Assembly: GCA_963695705.1 (NCBI GenBank)
Contig: CAVOHB010000001.1
Span: 186,001-250,000, forward strand
DNA: 64,000 bases
Reading direction: 5' to 3'
DNA from: JBKPNJ01 sp963695705
GTDB taxonomy: Bacteria; Actinomycetota; Actinomycetes; Propionibacteriales; Nocardioidaceae
Below, piece by piece: positions 8,612 to 18,808 of this stretch. Position 1 is the stretch's first letter. Every line of letters starts with the position of its first letter. A program made the position numbers and the translations under genes. The notes beneath the pieces were generated by a model. It had not been told where the DNA came from and made no database searches. It saw only the letters and a program-made list of their open reading frames with translations.

Positions 8612-8974
8612 GTGATCAAGGCGGTTTTCGTTCTCGGAGCAGTTGTGCTCGCGATCTACAGCCTGTTCGAAATCGCGCAGACCCCCAGGGGTCAGGCGCG
8701 GAACATGCCACGCGTGCTGTGGGCAGCCGTGGTGCTGCTGATCCCTGTGTTCGGCCCGCTCGGCTGGCTGCTGGCCGGTCGCCCGACCGCCTCAGGTCCG
8801 TCCTCGCGCAGACCTGAGTCCCTGGGCCCTGACGACGATCCGGACTTCCTCTGGAAGCTCGAGCGCCGACGCCGTCACGACGAGTTCAGCACCTGGGAGG
8901 ACGAGTTCCGCCGGAAGTCCGGCGAGGTCGACGGTGACGACCCCAACGCGACCGGGCCGCCGGCGCCGCGCTGA
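8612..8974 (+). CDS. PLDc N-terminal-domain membrane protein
   Basis: A 120-residue protein with two N-terminal membrane helices (VFVLGAVVLAIYSLFEI and VLWAAVVLLIPVFGPLGWLLAG), typical of the phospholipase D N-terminal domain family PLDc_N. A charged cytoplasmic tail follows; no catalytic PLD motif is present. The GTG start 8612 is preceded by AGGGG at good spacing. In other actinobacteria this family sits next to cytochrome c maturation genes, as here (ccsB is 42 bases away, convergent). Function unknown. Confidence 0.75.
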   Translation: MIKAVFVLGAVVLAIYSLFEIAQTPRGQARNMPRVLWAAVVLLIPVFGPLGWLLAGRPTASGPSSRRPESLGPDDDPDFLWKLERRRRHDEFSTWEDEFRRKSGEVDGDDPNATGPPAPR

Positions 8975-9015
8975 GCCGGCGGTCTCGCTCGCTGGCTCCC
9001 GCCGGCCGGGTGCGC

Positions 9016-9968
9016 TCAGATCCCCGCGTAGGAGTGCAGCCCCGAGCCCCACAGGTTGATGCCGATGAAGTTGAACAGGAACGTCGCGAAGCCGGCCAGG
9101 GCGATCCACGCCGCGACCTTGCCCTGCCACCCGGCCGTGGAGCGTGCATGCAGGTACGCCGCGTAGACGACCCAGGTGATGAACGCCCAGACCTCCTTGG
9201 GGTCCCATCCCCAGTACCTCCCCCAGGCGTACTGAGCCCAGATCGCCCCGCACAGCACCGCGAAGGTCCAGAGTGGGAACGCGAACGCGTGCACCCGGTA
9301 GGCGATGCGGTCGATCGCCGCGGCGGACGGTATCCGGTCGAGGTAGCCGCCGCTCCATCGCGACTTCACCAGGTAGAGCGCCGAAGCCATCGCCCCGATC
9401 GTGAACCCGCCACCGGCGACCGCGGCGGACGCCACGTGGATGACGAGCCAGTACGAGTGCAGGGCAGGGACCAGCGGTCCGGCCGGGACGTAGAACACCA
9501 GCACGGCGACGCCGAGCACGGTCGTGACGAAACCGGTGACCAGCAGACCCAGCCACGCCAGCCGGTATCGCCAGAGCAGCCCGAGGTAGGCGACGGTGAC
9601 GGCGAGCGCGCCCGTGATCGAGAACTCGTACATGTTGCCCCACGGGACACGCCCCGCGGCCAGGCCGCGGGTCAGCACCCCGAAGGCGTGGATGCCGACG
9701 GCCACCAGCGTGAGCGGACAGGCCGATCCGGCCGTACACGGCACTGCGGTCCGGCGGATCCGGTCGACGCCGGACCGGCGCCTGATGCCACCGGCGGGCG
9801 AGGCGCGCCAGTCGGTACCGCCACCCGGACCCCGGCCTCCACGTTCACCGGCCGGACCTGGCGGGCCGACGCCCACTCGGTGACATGGGCCAGCAGCGCC
9901 AGCGCGTAGACGACCGTGGCCGTGGAGATCGCCAGGTTGCTCCAGCCGGCAAGACCCGCGGTGCTCAC
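9016..9968 (-). CDS. ccsB: System II cytochrome c biogenesis protein CcsB (ResC); frameshifted
   Basis: Heme-handling membrane protein that, with ResB, exports heme and attaches it to apocytochrome c. The N-terminal frame starts at GTG 9968 (STAGLAGWSNLAISTATVVYALALL) and is protein-like to about 9830. The remainder is in another frame, with RVPWGNMYEFS, the WWD-type heme motif WGRYWGWDPKEVWAFITW, and LFNFIGINLWGSGLHSYAGI at the end. One indel in the C-rich stretch near 9810-9835 explains the break. The start overlaps the resB stop by 4 bases (GTGA). Confidence 0.85.
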
Positions 9969-11589
9969 GGCGCCTCCTCTTCACCAGATCTGGCCCGGAT
10001 GCGGTACGACAGAGCATCGATGTCGGCGGCCAGGTCGCCCCCGGCGGCTCGGTCCAGCCCGGCAACCTCGACCACCGTACGCCCCTCCTCGTCGTCGCGC
10101 GCCCGGACCCAGGCGCGCCGCGGCCGGACGAACAGCGACCCGATCAGGCCGAGGATCGCCGCGAGGACGCCGAACAGCGGCACCACCTTGGCCGGTGCGT
10201 GGCTGATCTGGAGCTTGACGAACCGGTCCACGCCGTCGAACGTGATCGACCCCGAGCCGTGCGGAAGCGTGACGGTCTGGCCCGGCGCGAGCTGCATGCG
10301 GAACGGTTGCCCGTCCGGTCGCCGGAACCGCGTCAGGCCGGCCCGGTCCAGCTGGTAGACCGAGGTCGCGATGCCGTCGTCGAGCCCCACGTCACCGTGG
10401 TAGGCGAGCAGGGTGAGGGCCGGGTTGAGCTCGTCGGGGAACACCGAGATCGGACCCTGCCTCGGGTCGAGCTGCAGGGTCGGCAGGAAGTAGCCCTCGA
10501 ACGCCAGCTGGGTCGGCTGGGCGTCAGGTACCTTCACCACGCCGTACGACGTGAACGACCCGTCCTGCGGCAGGAAGGGGACGGGACCCGAGAACGACGA
10601 CGTGCCCGTCGCCGTCGCGGACCGTGATGCGCGGGGCGTAGCCGTGACCCACCAGGAACACCGACGTGCCGTCGATCTCGAGCGGATGGTTGACCTGCAG
10701 GTGGTAGTGCCGCGGGGTCGCGCCCGGTGATGTCGAGTACGTGAGATCCGCGTCGAAGTCTCGGGGCGCGCCCATCTGCGGCCCGTCGGGCTGGAAGCTG
10801 ACATGGAACGCGTCGACCGTGAACGAGAACGGCGGCAGGTCCGCCGCGTTGAACCGGCCACCGGGTGTGAACTCGTCGTACTGGGTGAGCGTGTTCGAGA
10901 ATCCCTGACCGTCGACGACGATCACGGCGCCCTTGTAGCCGTAGAGCGCCCGCCACCCCGACACCGACCAGGACAACGAGCAGGGATATGTGGAAGACCA
11001 GGTTGCCGGCCTCGCGCAGGAACCCCTTCTCGCCGGCGACCACCAGCCGCCCGTCCTCGTCGGCGTACTCGTCGACCCGGAAGCGCTGGCCGCGCAGCTC
11101 GGCGGCGGCCGCCTCGGCGACCTCCCGCGGGCTGGCGGAGAGCTTCAGCGTCTGGTGGGCCGGGCAGCCGGACGAGGTTGCGCGGCGCCCGCGGCGGCCG
11201 GGCGCGCAGTCCCCGCCAGTACACGCGCACGCGCGGCACGATGCACCCCAACAGCGACACCATCAGCATCACGTAGATCGCGCCGAACCACACCGAGGAG
11301 TAGACGTGGAACAGGCCGAGCCGGTCGTACCATCCGGACGAGCGCCGGGTGCAGCAGCCGGTATCTGGAGACCGCCAGCGGGTCGACCGGCGACTGAGGG
11401 ATGACCGAGCCCGGCACCGCCGCGATCGCGAGCAGGAACAGCAGCATCAGGGCGGTGCGCATCGACGTCAGCTGTCGCCACGCCCAGCGCAGGAGCTCGA
11501 GCGGGCCGCAGCGGCGGAGCCGGGGCCTGCCGTGGCGGGGGGCCCGCGATCCCGCGCTCTCGCCGGCGCAGTGCGGCCATCGGGCTCAC
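9965..11589 (-). CDS. resB: Cytochrome c biogenesis protein ResB; five apparent frameshifts
   Basis: Membrane partner of CcsB in system II cytochrome c maturation, expected length about 540 residues. Protein-like segments follow each other in changing frames: GTG 11589 (VSPMAALRRRERG); WRQLTSMRTALMLLFLLAIA; VWFGAIYVMLMVSLLGCIVPR; GFLREAGNLVFHISLLVVL; VSGWRALYGYKGAVIVVDGQ; and FSGPVPFLPQDGSFTSYGVV to the stop at 9965. Breaks lie near 11535 (a run of six G), 11330, 11150, 10975 and 10590. No internal substitution-type stop is needed, so sequencing indels are the simplest cause. The start overlaps the ccdA stop (GTGA). Confidence 0.8.
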
Positions 11590-12364
11590 ACCACCGTCGT
11601 CGTGTTGCCGGGGAACATCTCGCGCAGGTGGGCGATGAGGAGATCCCAGCCGCCCGTCAGCAGCAGCACGCCGACCGCGACGAGCATCGCGCCGCCGATC
11701 CTGGTGACCCAGCACCTGGTGCGTGCGGACGAACGCCAGGGTCCCGAGCAGCGCGGCGGAACGCCAGTCCCGCGACGATGAAGGGGATGCCCAGCCCGAG
11801 GCTGTAGGCGAACGTGAGCACGACGCCGCGACCCAGAGACGCTCCGTTGGCGGCGAGGGACAGCACTGCCGCCAGCGTCGGGCCGATGCACGGGGTCCAG
11901 CCGAGACCGAACAGCACGCCGAGCATCGGCGCTGCGGCCAGCCCGACGGCCGGCACCCGGTGCACTCGGACGTCGCGCTGCAGCAGCGGCAGCAGCCCGA
12001 TGAACGACAGCCCGACCAGGATGGTCACGACGCCGAACACCCGGGTTATCAGCTCCTGGTGCTCGAGCAGCACGTGGCCGAGGCTCCCGAACAACGCTCC
12101 GAGCGCCACGAAGACAGCGGAGAACCCGAGCACGAACAGCGACGTGCCGATGAGGATCCGGCCCCGCTTCGCCGACTCCAGGTCGGCACCGGTCAGCCCG
12201 GTGACGTACGAGAGGTAGCCGGGCAGCAGCGGGACGACACAGGGAGAGAAGAACGAGACCGCTCCGGCGGTCATCGCGACGGGTACGGCGAGCAGCAGAG
12301 AGCCGTCGAACGCCGTCGAGGCGAACCACTCGCCGATCGAGGACGGGATCGGTGCGGCGGTCAT
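11586..12364 (-). CDS. ccdA: Cytochrome c biogenesis thiol transporter CcdA; two apparent frameshifts
   Basis: Polytopic protein that moves reducing equivalents across the membrane to keep apocytochrome c cysteines reduced. The frame from ATG 12364 shows AGAVSFFSPCVVPLLPGYLSY and GLGWTPCIGPTLAAVL, the two conserved Pro-Cys motifs with the redox cysteines. After FRRA the homologous sequence switches frame near 11762 (LLGTLAFVRTHQVL), then again near 11710 into RIGGAMLVAVGVLLLTGGW. Paired indels, probably sequencing errors. Start and stop both overlap neighbours (resA, resB) by 4 bases. Confidence 0.85.
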
Positions 12365-12948
12365 TCGTCGCTGACGACGTCGTGGACGAGGTCGGTGAGC
12401 GTCGTCGCGGTGATCGGGCCGAGCACCCTGGCTGCGACCCGGTGCTGGGCGTCGAGCACCAGCGTGCTGGGCAGCGCGACGGCGGACAGCGAGGGGTCGA
12501 AGCCGAGCAGGGTCTTCCCGTCGGGGTCGACGATGCTGGGGTAGGGGACGCCGAGCGTCGCGCACGAAGCTGCGGGCGCGTCGCGTCGGAGTCGCGGGTG
12601 TCGATGCCGACGAACTGCACGTCGTCATCCGCCAACCGTCGCGAGGCCGCGACCAGGTCGGAGGCCTCCGACCGGCAGGGTGGGCACCACGAGGCCCAGA
12701 CGTTGAGCACGACGACCTGACCGCGGTAGTCGTCGAGTGAGACGTCCGTGCCGTCCAGGGTCGGGCCCGTCGAGATCCGGAGCGGCCTTCCGGTCGGTCG
12801 GGGCCAGCAGGGTGACCGTTCCGCTGCCCGAGACGTAGCCGGAGGTGCCGGTGCCCTGCCCGCTGGTGCTGCACCCCGCCGCGACCAGGCCGCAGACGGC
12901 GAGGAGGGCGAACGCTGCACGGTCGGTCCGACCGATACGCAGGGTCAT
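12361..12948 (-). CDS. resA: Thioredoxin-like lipoprotein (ResA/TlpA-type); two apparent frameshifts
   Basis: Membrane-anchored thioredoxin that probably reduces apocytochrome c cysteines with electrons from CcdA. ATG 12948 starts a signal sequence ending in a lipobox (LVAAGCST). The second frame carries the thioredoxin core VVVLNVWASWCPPCRSEASD with the WCPPC active site. The third frame gives GVPYPSIVDPDGKTLLGF and the C-terminus VHDVVSDE at 12361. Breaks lie near 12780 and 12575. Overlaps of 4 bases on both sides place it inside the maturation operon. Confidence 0.85.
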
Positions 12949-13614
12949 GCGCCGGCCGAGAAGGTGGCGGATCTGTCCTTGACCGGGATGAGGTCGGCCG
13001 CCGGCTCGGAGTAGGAGACCGAGACGATCTCGTCGCCCTGGTAGGTGAACGACGTGAGTGAGGCCAGCGTGCACTGCCGCTTGCGCGGGTCGTGCAGCAG
13101 CCGCCGGCCCTCGACGTGCGACCGGACGATCCAGATCGGCAGCTGGTGTGACACCAGCAGAGCCTCGTGCCCGCTGGCCGCCTCCCGGGCGGCGTCGAGC
13201 GCCGCGAGCATCCGCGAGACGATCTGGCGGTACGGCTCTCCCCACGACGGTTTGGCGGGGTTGCGCAAGTGCCACCAGGCTGACGGGCGGCGCAGGGCTC
13301 CGTTTCCGACGCCGAACCTGAGGCCCTCGAACTTGTTGCCGGCCTCGATCAGGCGCGGGTCGGAGTGGATCTCGAGACCGGAGCTCTTCGCGAACGGCTC
13401 GGCGGTCTCCTGGGCCCGCGCCAACGGCGACGCCACCAGGTAGGTGATGTCCCGGTCCGTCACGGTCCTGGCGACCCGCTCGGCCATCTTCACGCCGAGC
13501 TCGGACAGGTGGTAGCCGGGCAGCCGCCCGTAGAGCACTCCGGTGGGGTTGTGGACCTCACCGTGCCTGAGCAGGTGCAGGACCGTGCGCTCGTCCCGGC
13601 TCGGTTGCGCTCAT
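12945..13614 (-). CDS. Histidine phosphatase superfamily (phosphoglycerate mutase-like); frameshifted near start
   Basis: Phosphatase-like protein of about 220 residues. The expected start ATG 13614 (MSATEPGR) overlaps the hemL stop (ATGA), but the catalytic motif TVLHLLRHGEVHNPTGVLYGR lies in another frame, so an indel is needed near 13590-13600. The RHGE phosphohistidine motif, SPLARAQETAEP and SHQLPIWIVRS support the family. It is conserved between hemL and resA in actinobacteria, but its substrate is unknown; a true phosphoglycerate mutase role is unlikely from context. Confidence 0.82.
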
Positions 13615-14972
13615 GGGGCTCCTTCGGGCCGGGCGGCTGCCGCGGCGTGCGCGGCATGGGGCAACGCGTCCGCGACCCGTTGCATGGCATCGTCGTCCAG
13701 CGCCGCCGAGACGAACCAGCTCTCGAAGGCGCTCGGCGGCAGGTAGACGCCGCGCGCCAGCATGGCCTGGAAGAACGCCCGGAACCGGTGCAGGTCCTGA
13801 CGGCGCGCACCGGCGAGGTCGCGGATCTCACCGGTGTCAACCTCTGACACGAAGAAGACGCTGAAGAGGTTCCCGGCGGACTGTACGACGTGCGCCACAC
13901 CGGCCTGCCCGAGCGCCTTGCCGGCGAGGTCCTGGATGGTTCGCGAGTCCGCGTCGAGCTTGGTGTAGACACCCTGGTCGGCCAGCCGCAGGGTTGCCAG
14001 GCCGGCTGTGGTCGCGACCGGGTTACCCGACAGGGTTCCGGCCTGGTAGACCGGACCGTCCGGGGCCAGCTCCGCCATCACCTCGGCGCGACCCCCGAAC
14101 GCCGCGGCGGGGAAGCCGCCGCCCATCACCTTGCCGAACGTCATCAGGTCAGGCCGCCAGTCCTCGTTCGCCCCGTCGAGACCCCAGTGCCCGTTGCGGG
14201 CGACGCGGAACCCCGTCATCACCTCGTCGGAGATGAACAGCGCTCCGTACCGCGCACACAGCTGCGACAGGTGGAGGTTGAACCCGGGAGCCGGTGGGAC
14301 GGTTCCCATGTTCCCGGCCGCGGCCTCGGTGATGAGGCAGGCGATCCGGTCGCCGTACTCGGCGAAGGCCTCATCGACCGCGGCCGCGTCGTTGTACGGC
14401 AGCACGATCGTCGCCCGGGTCGTCGCCGTCGGCACGCCCGGGGTGCCCGGCAGGCCCAGCGTGACGACGCCGGAACCCGCCTCGGCGAGCAGCGCGTCGA
14501 CGTGGCCGTGGTAGCAGCCGGCGAACTTCACGATCAGGTCCCGGCCGGTGACGCCGCGGGCCAGCCGGATCGCCAACATCGTCGCCTCGGTGCCCGACGA
14601 GACGAAGCGGACGGAGTCGACGGGCGTCCTGGCGACGATCTCCTCCGCGAGCTCCACCTCCGGCGACGTGGGGGTGCCGAAGGAGGTGCCCCGCGAGACG
14701 GCCTCCTGGACCGCCGCGACGACCTGCGGGTGGGCATGGCCGAGCAGCATCGGGCCCCAGGAGCAGACCAGGTCGACGTAGTCCCGGCCGTCGGCGTCGA
14801 CGAGATAGGCCCCCTTGGCGCGGAGGATGAACCGCGGGGTTCCGCCGACCGCCCCGAAAGCCCGCACCGGGGAGTTCACCCCGCCGGGCGTCACCCGCCG
14901 GGCCCGCTCGAACAGGTGCAGGGACGCGGGGGCCTCGAAGGGGTATCGAGGCAGGTCGTCCGGCGGGGTCAC
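13611..14972 (-). CDS. hemL: Glutamate-1-semialdehyde 2,1-aminomutase
   Basis: PLP enzyme that converts glutamate-1-semialdehyde to 5-aminolevulinate in the C5 heme pathway. It is 453 residues, near the family norm and intact. The Schiff-base lysine is Lys281 in MTFGKVMGGGFP; FISDEVMTGFR binds the cofactor ring, and TPGGVNSPVRAF is the substrate loop. It follows hemB by 68 bases and overlaps the phosphatase gene start by 4 bases, linking heme synthesis to cytochrome c maturation. Confidence 0.96.
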   Translation of the reverse strand: MTPPDDLPRYPFEAPASLHLFERARRVTPGGVNSPVRAFGAVGGTPRFILRAKGAYLVDADGRDYVDLVCSWGPMLLGHAHPQVVAAVQEAVSRGTSFGTPTSPEVELAEEIVARTPVDSVRFVSSGTEATMLAIRLARGVTGRDLIVKFAGCYHGHVDALLAEAGSGVVTLGLPGTPGVPTATTRATIVLPYNDAAAVDEAFAEYGDRIACLITEAAAGNMGTVPPAPGFNLHLSQLCARYGALFISDEVMTGFRVARNGHWGLDGANEDWRPDLMTFGKVMGGGFPAAAFGGRAEVMAELAPDGPVYQAGTLSGNPVATTAGLATLRLADQGVYTKLDADSRTIQDLAGKALGQAGVAHVVQSAGNLFSVFFVSEVDTGEIRDLAGARRQDLHRFRAFFQAMLARGVYLPPSAFESWFVSAALDDDAMQRVADALPHAAHAAAAARPEGAP

Positions 14973-15040
14973 CGCGTCATTCTCCCCGAGCCGTCGGCTG
15001 GTTTCTCATGGACCCACGCGACATGCGCGCCGACGGCCGC

Positions 15041-16036
15041 TCAGCGCAGCCAGCCGGCCGCCTCGACGGCCCAGTACGTCAGTACGATCCCGGCCCCGGC
15101 CCGGCGGATCGAGGTGAGGATCTCCAGTACCGCCGCGCGACGGTCGATCCAGCCGCGAGCCGCCGCGGCCTCGACCATCGCGTACTCCCCCGAGACGTTG
15201 TAGGCGGCCACCGGCACGTCGACCGCCTGGCGGATCGCGTGCACCAGGTCCAGGTAACCGATGGCGGGTTTGACCATCACGATGTCGGCGCCCTCGTCGA
15301 TGTCGAGGAGGACCTCGCGGATCGCCTCGGTGCCGTTGGCCGGGTCCTGCTGGTAGCCGCGCCGGTTGCCCTGCAGGCTGGAGTCGACGGCCTCGCGGAA
15401 CGGGCCATAGAACGCCGACGCGTACTTCGCCGAGTACGCCATCACCAGGACCCGGTGGAATCCGGCGTCGTCCAGCGCCGCGCGTACCGCCCCGACCTGA
15501 CCGTCCATCATCCCGCTGGGACCGAGCGCATGGGCGCCGGCCTGTGCCTGTGCCACCGCCATCTGCGCATAGACGCGCAGGGTGGCGTCGTTGTCGACGC
15601 TGCCGTCGGGGGCCAGGACGCCGCAGTGCCCATGGTCGGTGAACTCATCGAGACACAGGTCCGACATCACCACGGTCTCGTCACCGACCTCCGCGCGGAC
15701 GTCGCGCAGCGCGGCGTTGAGGATGCCTTCGGGGTCGATGGCACCACTGCCGGTAGCGTCCTTGGCCACCGGCACACCGAACAGCATCAGTCCGCCGACG
15801 CCTGCCCGGACCGCGTCGTGCGCCGCCCGCTTGAGGCTGTCGCGCGAATGCTGGACGACACCCGGCATGCTGTCGATCGGACGCGCCTCACCGGTTGCCT
15901 CGCTGCTCCCGCCTCGCTCGCGCACGAACATCGGCAGCACCAGGTGCCGTGCCTCCAGTGAGGTCTCCGCTACGAGCCGGCGGATCGCCGGAGTGCCCCG
16001 AAGTCGCCGCGGTCGAGCCGTCGGGAAGGCGGCCAT
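15041..16036 (-). CDS. hemB: Delta-aminolevulinic acid dehydratase (porphobilinogen synthase)
   Basis: Condenses two 5-aminolevulinate molecules to porphobilinogen; 331 residues. Schiff-base lysines are Lys204 (YSAKYASAFYGPFR) and Lys256 (VMVKPAIGYLD). The metal-site loop reads DLCLDEFTDHGHCG, retaining two of the three cysteines of the classic zinc form, with Asp in the middle position; metal dependence cannot be decided by eye. It lies 43 bases downstream of the hemD fusion and before hemL on the same strand. Confidence 0.96.
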   Translation of the reverse strand: MAAFPTARPRRLRGTPAIRRLVAETSLEARHLVLPMFVRERGGSSEATGEARPIDSMPGVVQHSRDSLKRAAHDAVRAGVGGLMLFGVPVAKDATGSGAIDPEGILNAALRDVRAEVGDETVVMSDLCLDEFTDHGHCGVLAPDGSVDNDATLRVYAQMAVAQAQAGAHALGPSGMMDGQVGAVRAALDDAGFHRVLVMAYSAKYASAFYGPFREAVDSSLQGNRRGYQQDPANGTEAIREVLLDIDEGADIVMVKPAIGYLDLVHAIRQAVDVPVAAYNVSGEYAMVEAAAARGWIDRRAAVLEILTSIRRAGAGIVLTYWAVEAAGWLR

Positions 16037-16079
16037 CAGCGGGCCGGAGTACCGTCGTCGGTCATCGCCGGTTGCGCCG

Positions 16080-17882
16080 TCACGTCGCCTTGCGCCGGGG
16101 GGGCGGACGCCGCTCGGACGGCTTGGCCACCGGTTCGCCGGACTCGATCAGGTTGAGCCGCCGGGTGGATCCGTAGTCGGCGAGCGCCTCGGCGAGATCC
16201 TCGACCGACGGCGTCTCTGCCATCACATCGACCCGCAGACCGTGCTCCTCCGCGGTCCGCGCGGTCGCCGGGCCGATACAGGCGATCACGGTGGCGGAGT
16301 GCGGCTTGCCGGCGATGCCGACGAGGTTGCGTACGGTCGACGACGACGTGAACACGACCGCGTCGAACCTGCCGGACTTGATCGCCTCGCGGGTCGCCGC
16401 CGGCGGCGGCGCGGCACGCACCGTGCGGTAGGCCGTGACGTCGTCGACCTCCCAGCCGAGATCGACGAGCCCGGCCGCCAGCGTCTCGGTCGCGATGTCG
16501 GCGCGTGGGAGGAACACCCGGTTGATCGGGTCGAGAACGTCGTCGAACGGTGGCCAGTCGGCCAGCAGCCCCATCGAGGACTGCTCCCCGTCGGGAACCA
16601 GGTCGGGGCGGATCCCCCACCCGGCGACCGCCTCGGCCGTCTTGTCCCCGACCGCCGCGACCTTGAGCCCGGAGAAGGCGCGGGCGTCCAGGCCGTACTC
16701 CTCGAACTTCTCCCGGACTGCCTTGACGGCGTTGATCGAGGTGAAGGCGACCCACTCGTAACGGCCCTCGACGAGGCCGCGGATCGCCTTGTCCATCTGC
16801 TGGGGGTTGCGCGGCGGCTCGACCGAGATCGTCGGGACCTCCTCGGGCACGGCGCCGTATCCGCGCAGCCGCGAGGACAGGCCACCGGCCTGCTCCCTGG
16901 TGCGCGGGACGAGTACGCGCCAGCCGAACAGCGGCTTGGTCTCGAACCAGGACAGGTTCTCCCGCAGGTCCACGACCTCGCCGATGATGATGATCGCCGG
17001 CGCGGTGATCGTTCCCGACCCGGCATCAACCGCGATCCGGTCGAGGGTGGAGACGACCGTGGACTGGTTGGTGGTGGTGCCGACCATGGTGATCGCCACC
17101 GGCGTCTGCGCCGGGCGACCGGCGGAAACGAGCTCGCCGGCGATGTGCGCGATGGAGTCGACCGCCGAGAGCAACACCAATGTCCGATTGTCCGCGTAGC
17201 TGGACCAGTTCACCTTGGAGTCGCTGACGTTGACGACCGCGACCTCCCGGTTGCCGCGGGTGGTCAGCGGCACGCCGGCGTAGGAGGGGACGGCGGTCAC
17301 CGAGCTCACCCCCGGGATCAGCTCGAAGGAGACACCGGCCTTGGCGCAGGCCTGGGCCTCCTCCGGCCCGGTGGCGTAGAGCCATGGGTCACCGGCGAGT
17401 AGCCGGACGACGCGCAGGCCCGACTTCGCGTGCTTGACCACCAGCTTCGCCCGGGCGGCGTGTGTCATGGTCTGGCCGTCCTCCCCGAACCCGCCGTCGA
17501 CCACGCAGACCCTCGCCATCCGCTCGCCCAGCAGCGTCGCGAGCAGCGATGTGTGCTCGGGCACCTCGGTGATCACCACGTCCGCGGACTGGATGACATC
17601 GGCGGCGCGCAGCGTCAGCAGCCCCGGGTCACCGGGTCCGGAGCCGACGAAGGCGACGTGTCCGACCGGGCGGTCGGACGCATCCGACCGGCTGCGTCCG
17701 CGGGCGTCCGTGCCGTTGGACTGGGCGGCCGTGGACCGCGAGGTCGCCCGGGTGGACCGCTGGGTCGACTGCTTGGCAGCAACACGCTTGGCGGCGGTCT
17801 TGGTCACGGCATCTTCTTCCTGGTAGCGGTTGAGCTGCGCTCGGGGCTCGAGGTGGGCTCGGTGGTCAGGGTGCGCCGTCAT
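16080..17882 (-). CDS. hemD: Bifunctional uroporphyrinogen-III C-methyltransferase / uroporphyrinogen-III synthase
   Basis: Fusion of 600 residues. The N-terminal half (about 75-310) is a SAM-dependent tetrapyrrole methylase with VGSGPGDPGLLT, leading toward siroheme/cobalamin. The C-terminal half (about 325-570) is HemD, cyclizing hydroxymethylbilane (WRVLVPRTREQAGGL, TSINAVKAV). The first 70 residues are basic, Ser/Thr/Ala-rich and poorly ordered. ATG 17882 overlaps the hemC stop (ATGA); an in-frame GTG at 17807 with an AGGAAG site upstream is a good alternative and would remove 25 residues. Confidence 0.93.
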   Translation of the reverse strand: MTAHPDHRAHLEPRAQLNRYQEEDAVTKTAAKRVAAKQSTQRSTRATSRSTAAQSNGTDARGRSRSDASDRPVGHVAFVGSGPGDPGLLTLRAADVIQSADVVITEVPEHTSLLATLLGERMARVCVVDGGFGEDGQTMTHAARAKLVVKHAKSGLRVVRLLAGDPWLYATGPEEAQACAKAGVSFELIPGVSSVTAVPSYAGVPLTTRGNREVAVVNVSDSKVNWSSYADNRTLVLLSAVDSIAHIAGELVSAGRPAQTPVAITMVGTTTNQSTVVSTLDRIAVDAGSGTITAPAIIIIGEVVDLRENLSWFETKPLFGWRVLVPRTREQAGGLSSRLRGYGAVPEEVPTISVEPPRNPQQMDKAIRGLVEGRYEWVAFTSINAVKAVREKFEEYGLDARAFSGLKVAAVGDKTAEAVAGWGIRPDLVPDGEQSSMGLLADWPPFDDVLDPINRVFLPRADIATETLAAGLVDLGWEVDDVTAYRTVRAAPPPAATREAIKSGRFDAVVFTSSSTVRNLVGIAGKPHSATVIACIGPATARTAEEHGLRVDVMAETPSVEDLAEALADYGSTRRLNLIESGEPVAKPSERRPPPRRKAT

Positions 17883-18808
17883 GACGCACGCTCCTGGATC
17901 AAGCTGCTGGCGCCCTCGGCCAGCATGTCCGCGGCGAGTGCTTCACCGACTCTCACCGCGTCGCCAGGTGGTCCTGTCGAGGACATCCGGACCATCCGGG
18001 CTCCGTCCGGTGCCACGGCGACGGCACGAAGCCAGAGCTCGTCGCCGTCGTCTCCGAGGGCGATGTCGGCCAACGCACCGACGGGAGCCGAGCACCCGGC
18101 CTCCAGGGCTGCGAGCAGGCTCCGCTCGGCGGCCACGACAGTGCGACTGGGTGGGTCGTCGAGGGCTGACGCGAGCATCGCGACGAGCTCGGGCTCTCCG
18201 GTCCGGCACTCGACGCCCAGCGCGCCCTGCCCGGGAGCTGGAAGCATCTGCAGCGGATCCAGGACCTCGGTGACCTCCCCCAACCGACCGAGCCTGGAGA
18301 GGCCGGCCCTGGCGAGCACCACAGCGTCGACCCTGCCGTCGGTTACCAGTCGGAGCCGGGTCTCGACATTTCCCCGAATCGGGGCGATGCGCAAACCGAG
18401 GCCGAGCGCGTGCAGCTGTGCCGCCCGTCGGGGCGAACCCGTCCCGACGACGGAGCCCTGCGGCAGGCCACCGAGGGTCAGCCCGTCCCGGGCGACCACA
18501 ACATCGCGGGGGTCCTCGCGCGGCGGCACGGCGGCCAGGGTGATCCCCTCGGCGCCGGCCGTCGGCAGGTCCTTCAATGAATGGACCGCGATGTCGGCCT
18601 CGCCACTCAGCAACGCCTCGCGCAACCTGCTCACGAAGACTCCGGATCCGCCGATCTGGGCAAGCGGGCCGCGGTCGACATCGCCCACGCTGCGGATCGG
18701 CACGAGCACCACCGGGCAACCGGCGACGCTGCTCAACCGGTCTGCCACCTGCCGCGACTGGGCGCCGGCCAGCGCGCTGGCGCGGGTCGCGAGTCTGAGG
18801 ACACTCAT
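17879..18808 (-). CDS. hemC: Hydroxymethylbilane synthase (porphobilinogen deaminase)
   Basis: Polymerizes four porphobilinogens to hydroxymethylbilane; 309 residues. The dipyrromethane cofactor attaches to Cys239 in EAGCSAPVG; the catalytic Asp is in HSLKD (Asp80) and the substrate-binding arginines in GTGSPRRAAQ. ATG 18808 overlaps the hemA stop and its own stop overlaps the hemD start, so hemA-hemC-hemD form a translationally coupled string. Confidence 0.96.
   Translation of the reverse strand: MSVLRLATRASALAGAQSRQVADRLSSVAGCPVVLVPIRSVGDVDRGPLAQIGGSGVFVSRLREALLSGEADIAVHSLKDLPTAGAEGITLAAVPPREDPRDVVVARDGLTLGGLPQGSVVGTGSPRRAAQLHALGLGLRIAPIRGNVETRLRLVTDGRVDAVVLARAGLSRLGRLGEVTEVLDPLQMLPAPGQGALGVECRTGEPELVAMLASALDDPPSRTVVAAERSLLAALEAGCSAPVGALADIALGDDGDELWLRAVAVAPDGARMVRMSSTGPPGDAVRVGEALAADMLAEGASSLIQERAS

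Noticed and set aside
15582..17402. 606-codon plus-strand open frame across hemB and hemD
   Set aside because: Spans two well conserved minus-strand genes and has no recognisable domain; antisense artefact.
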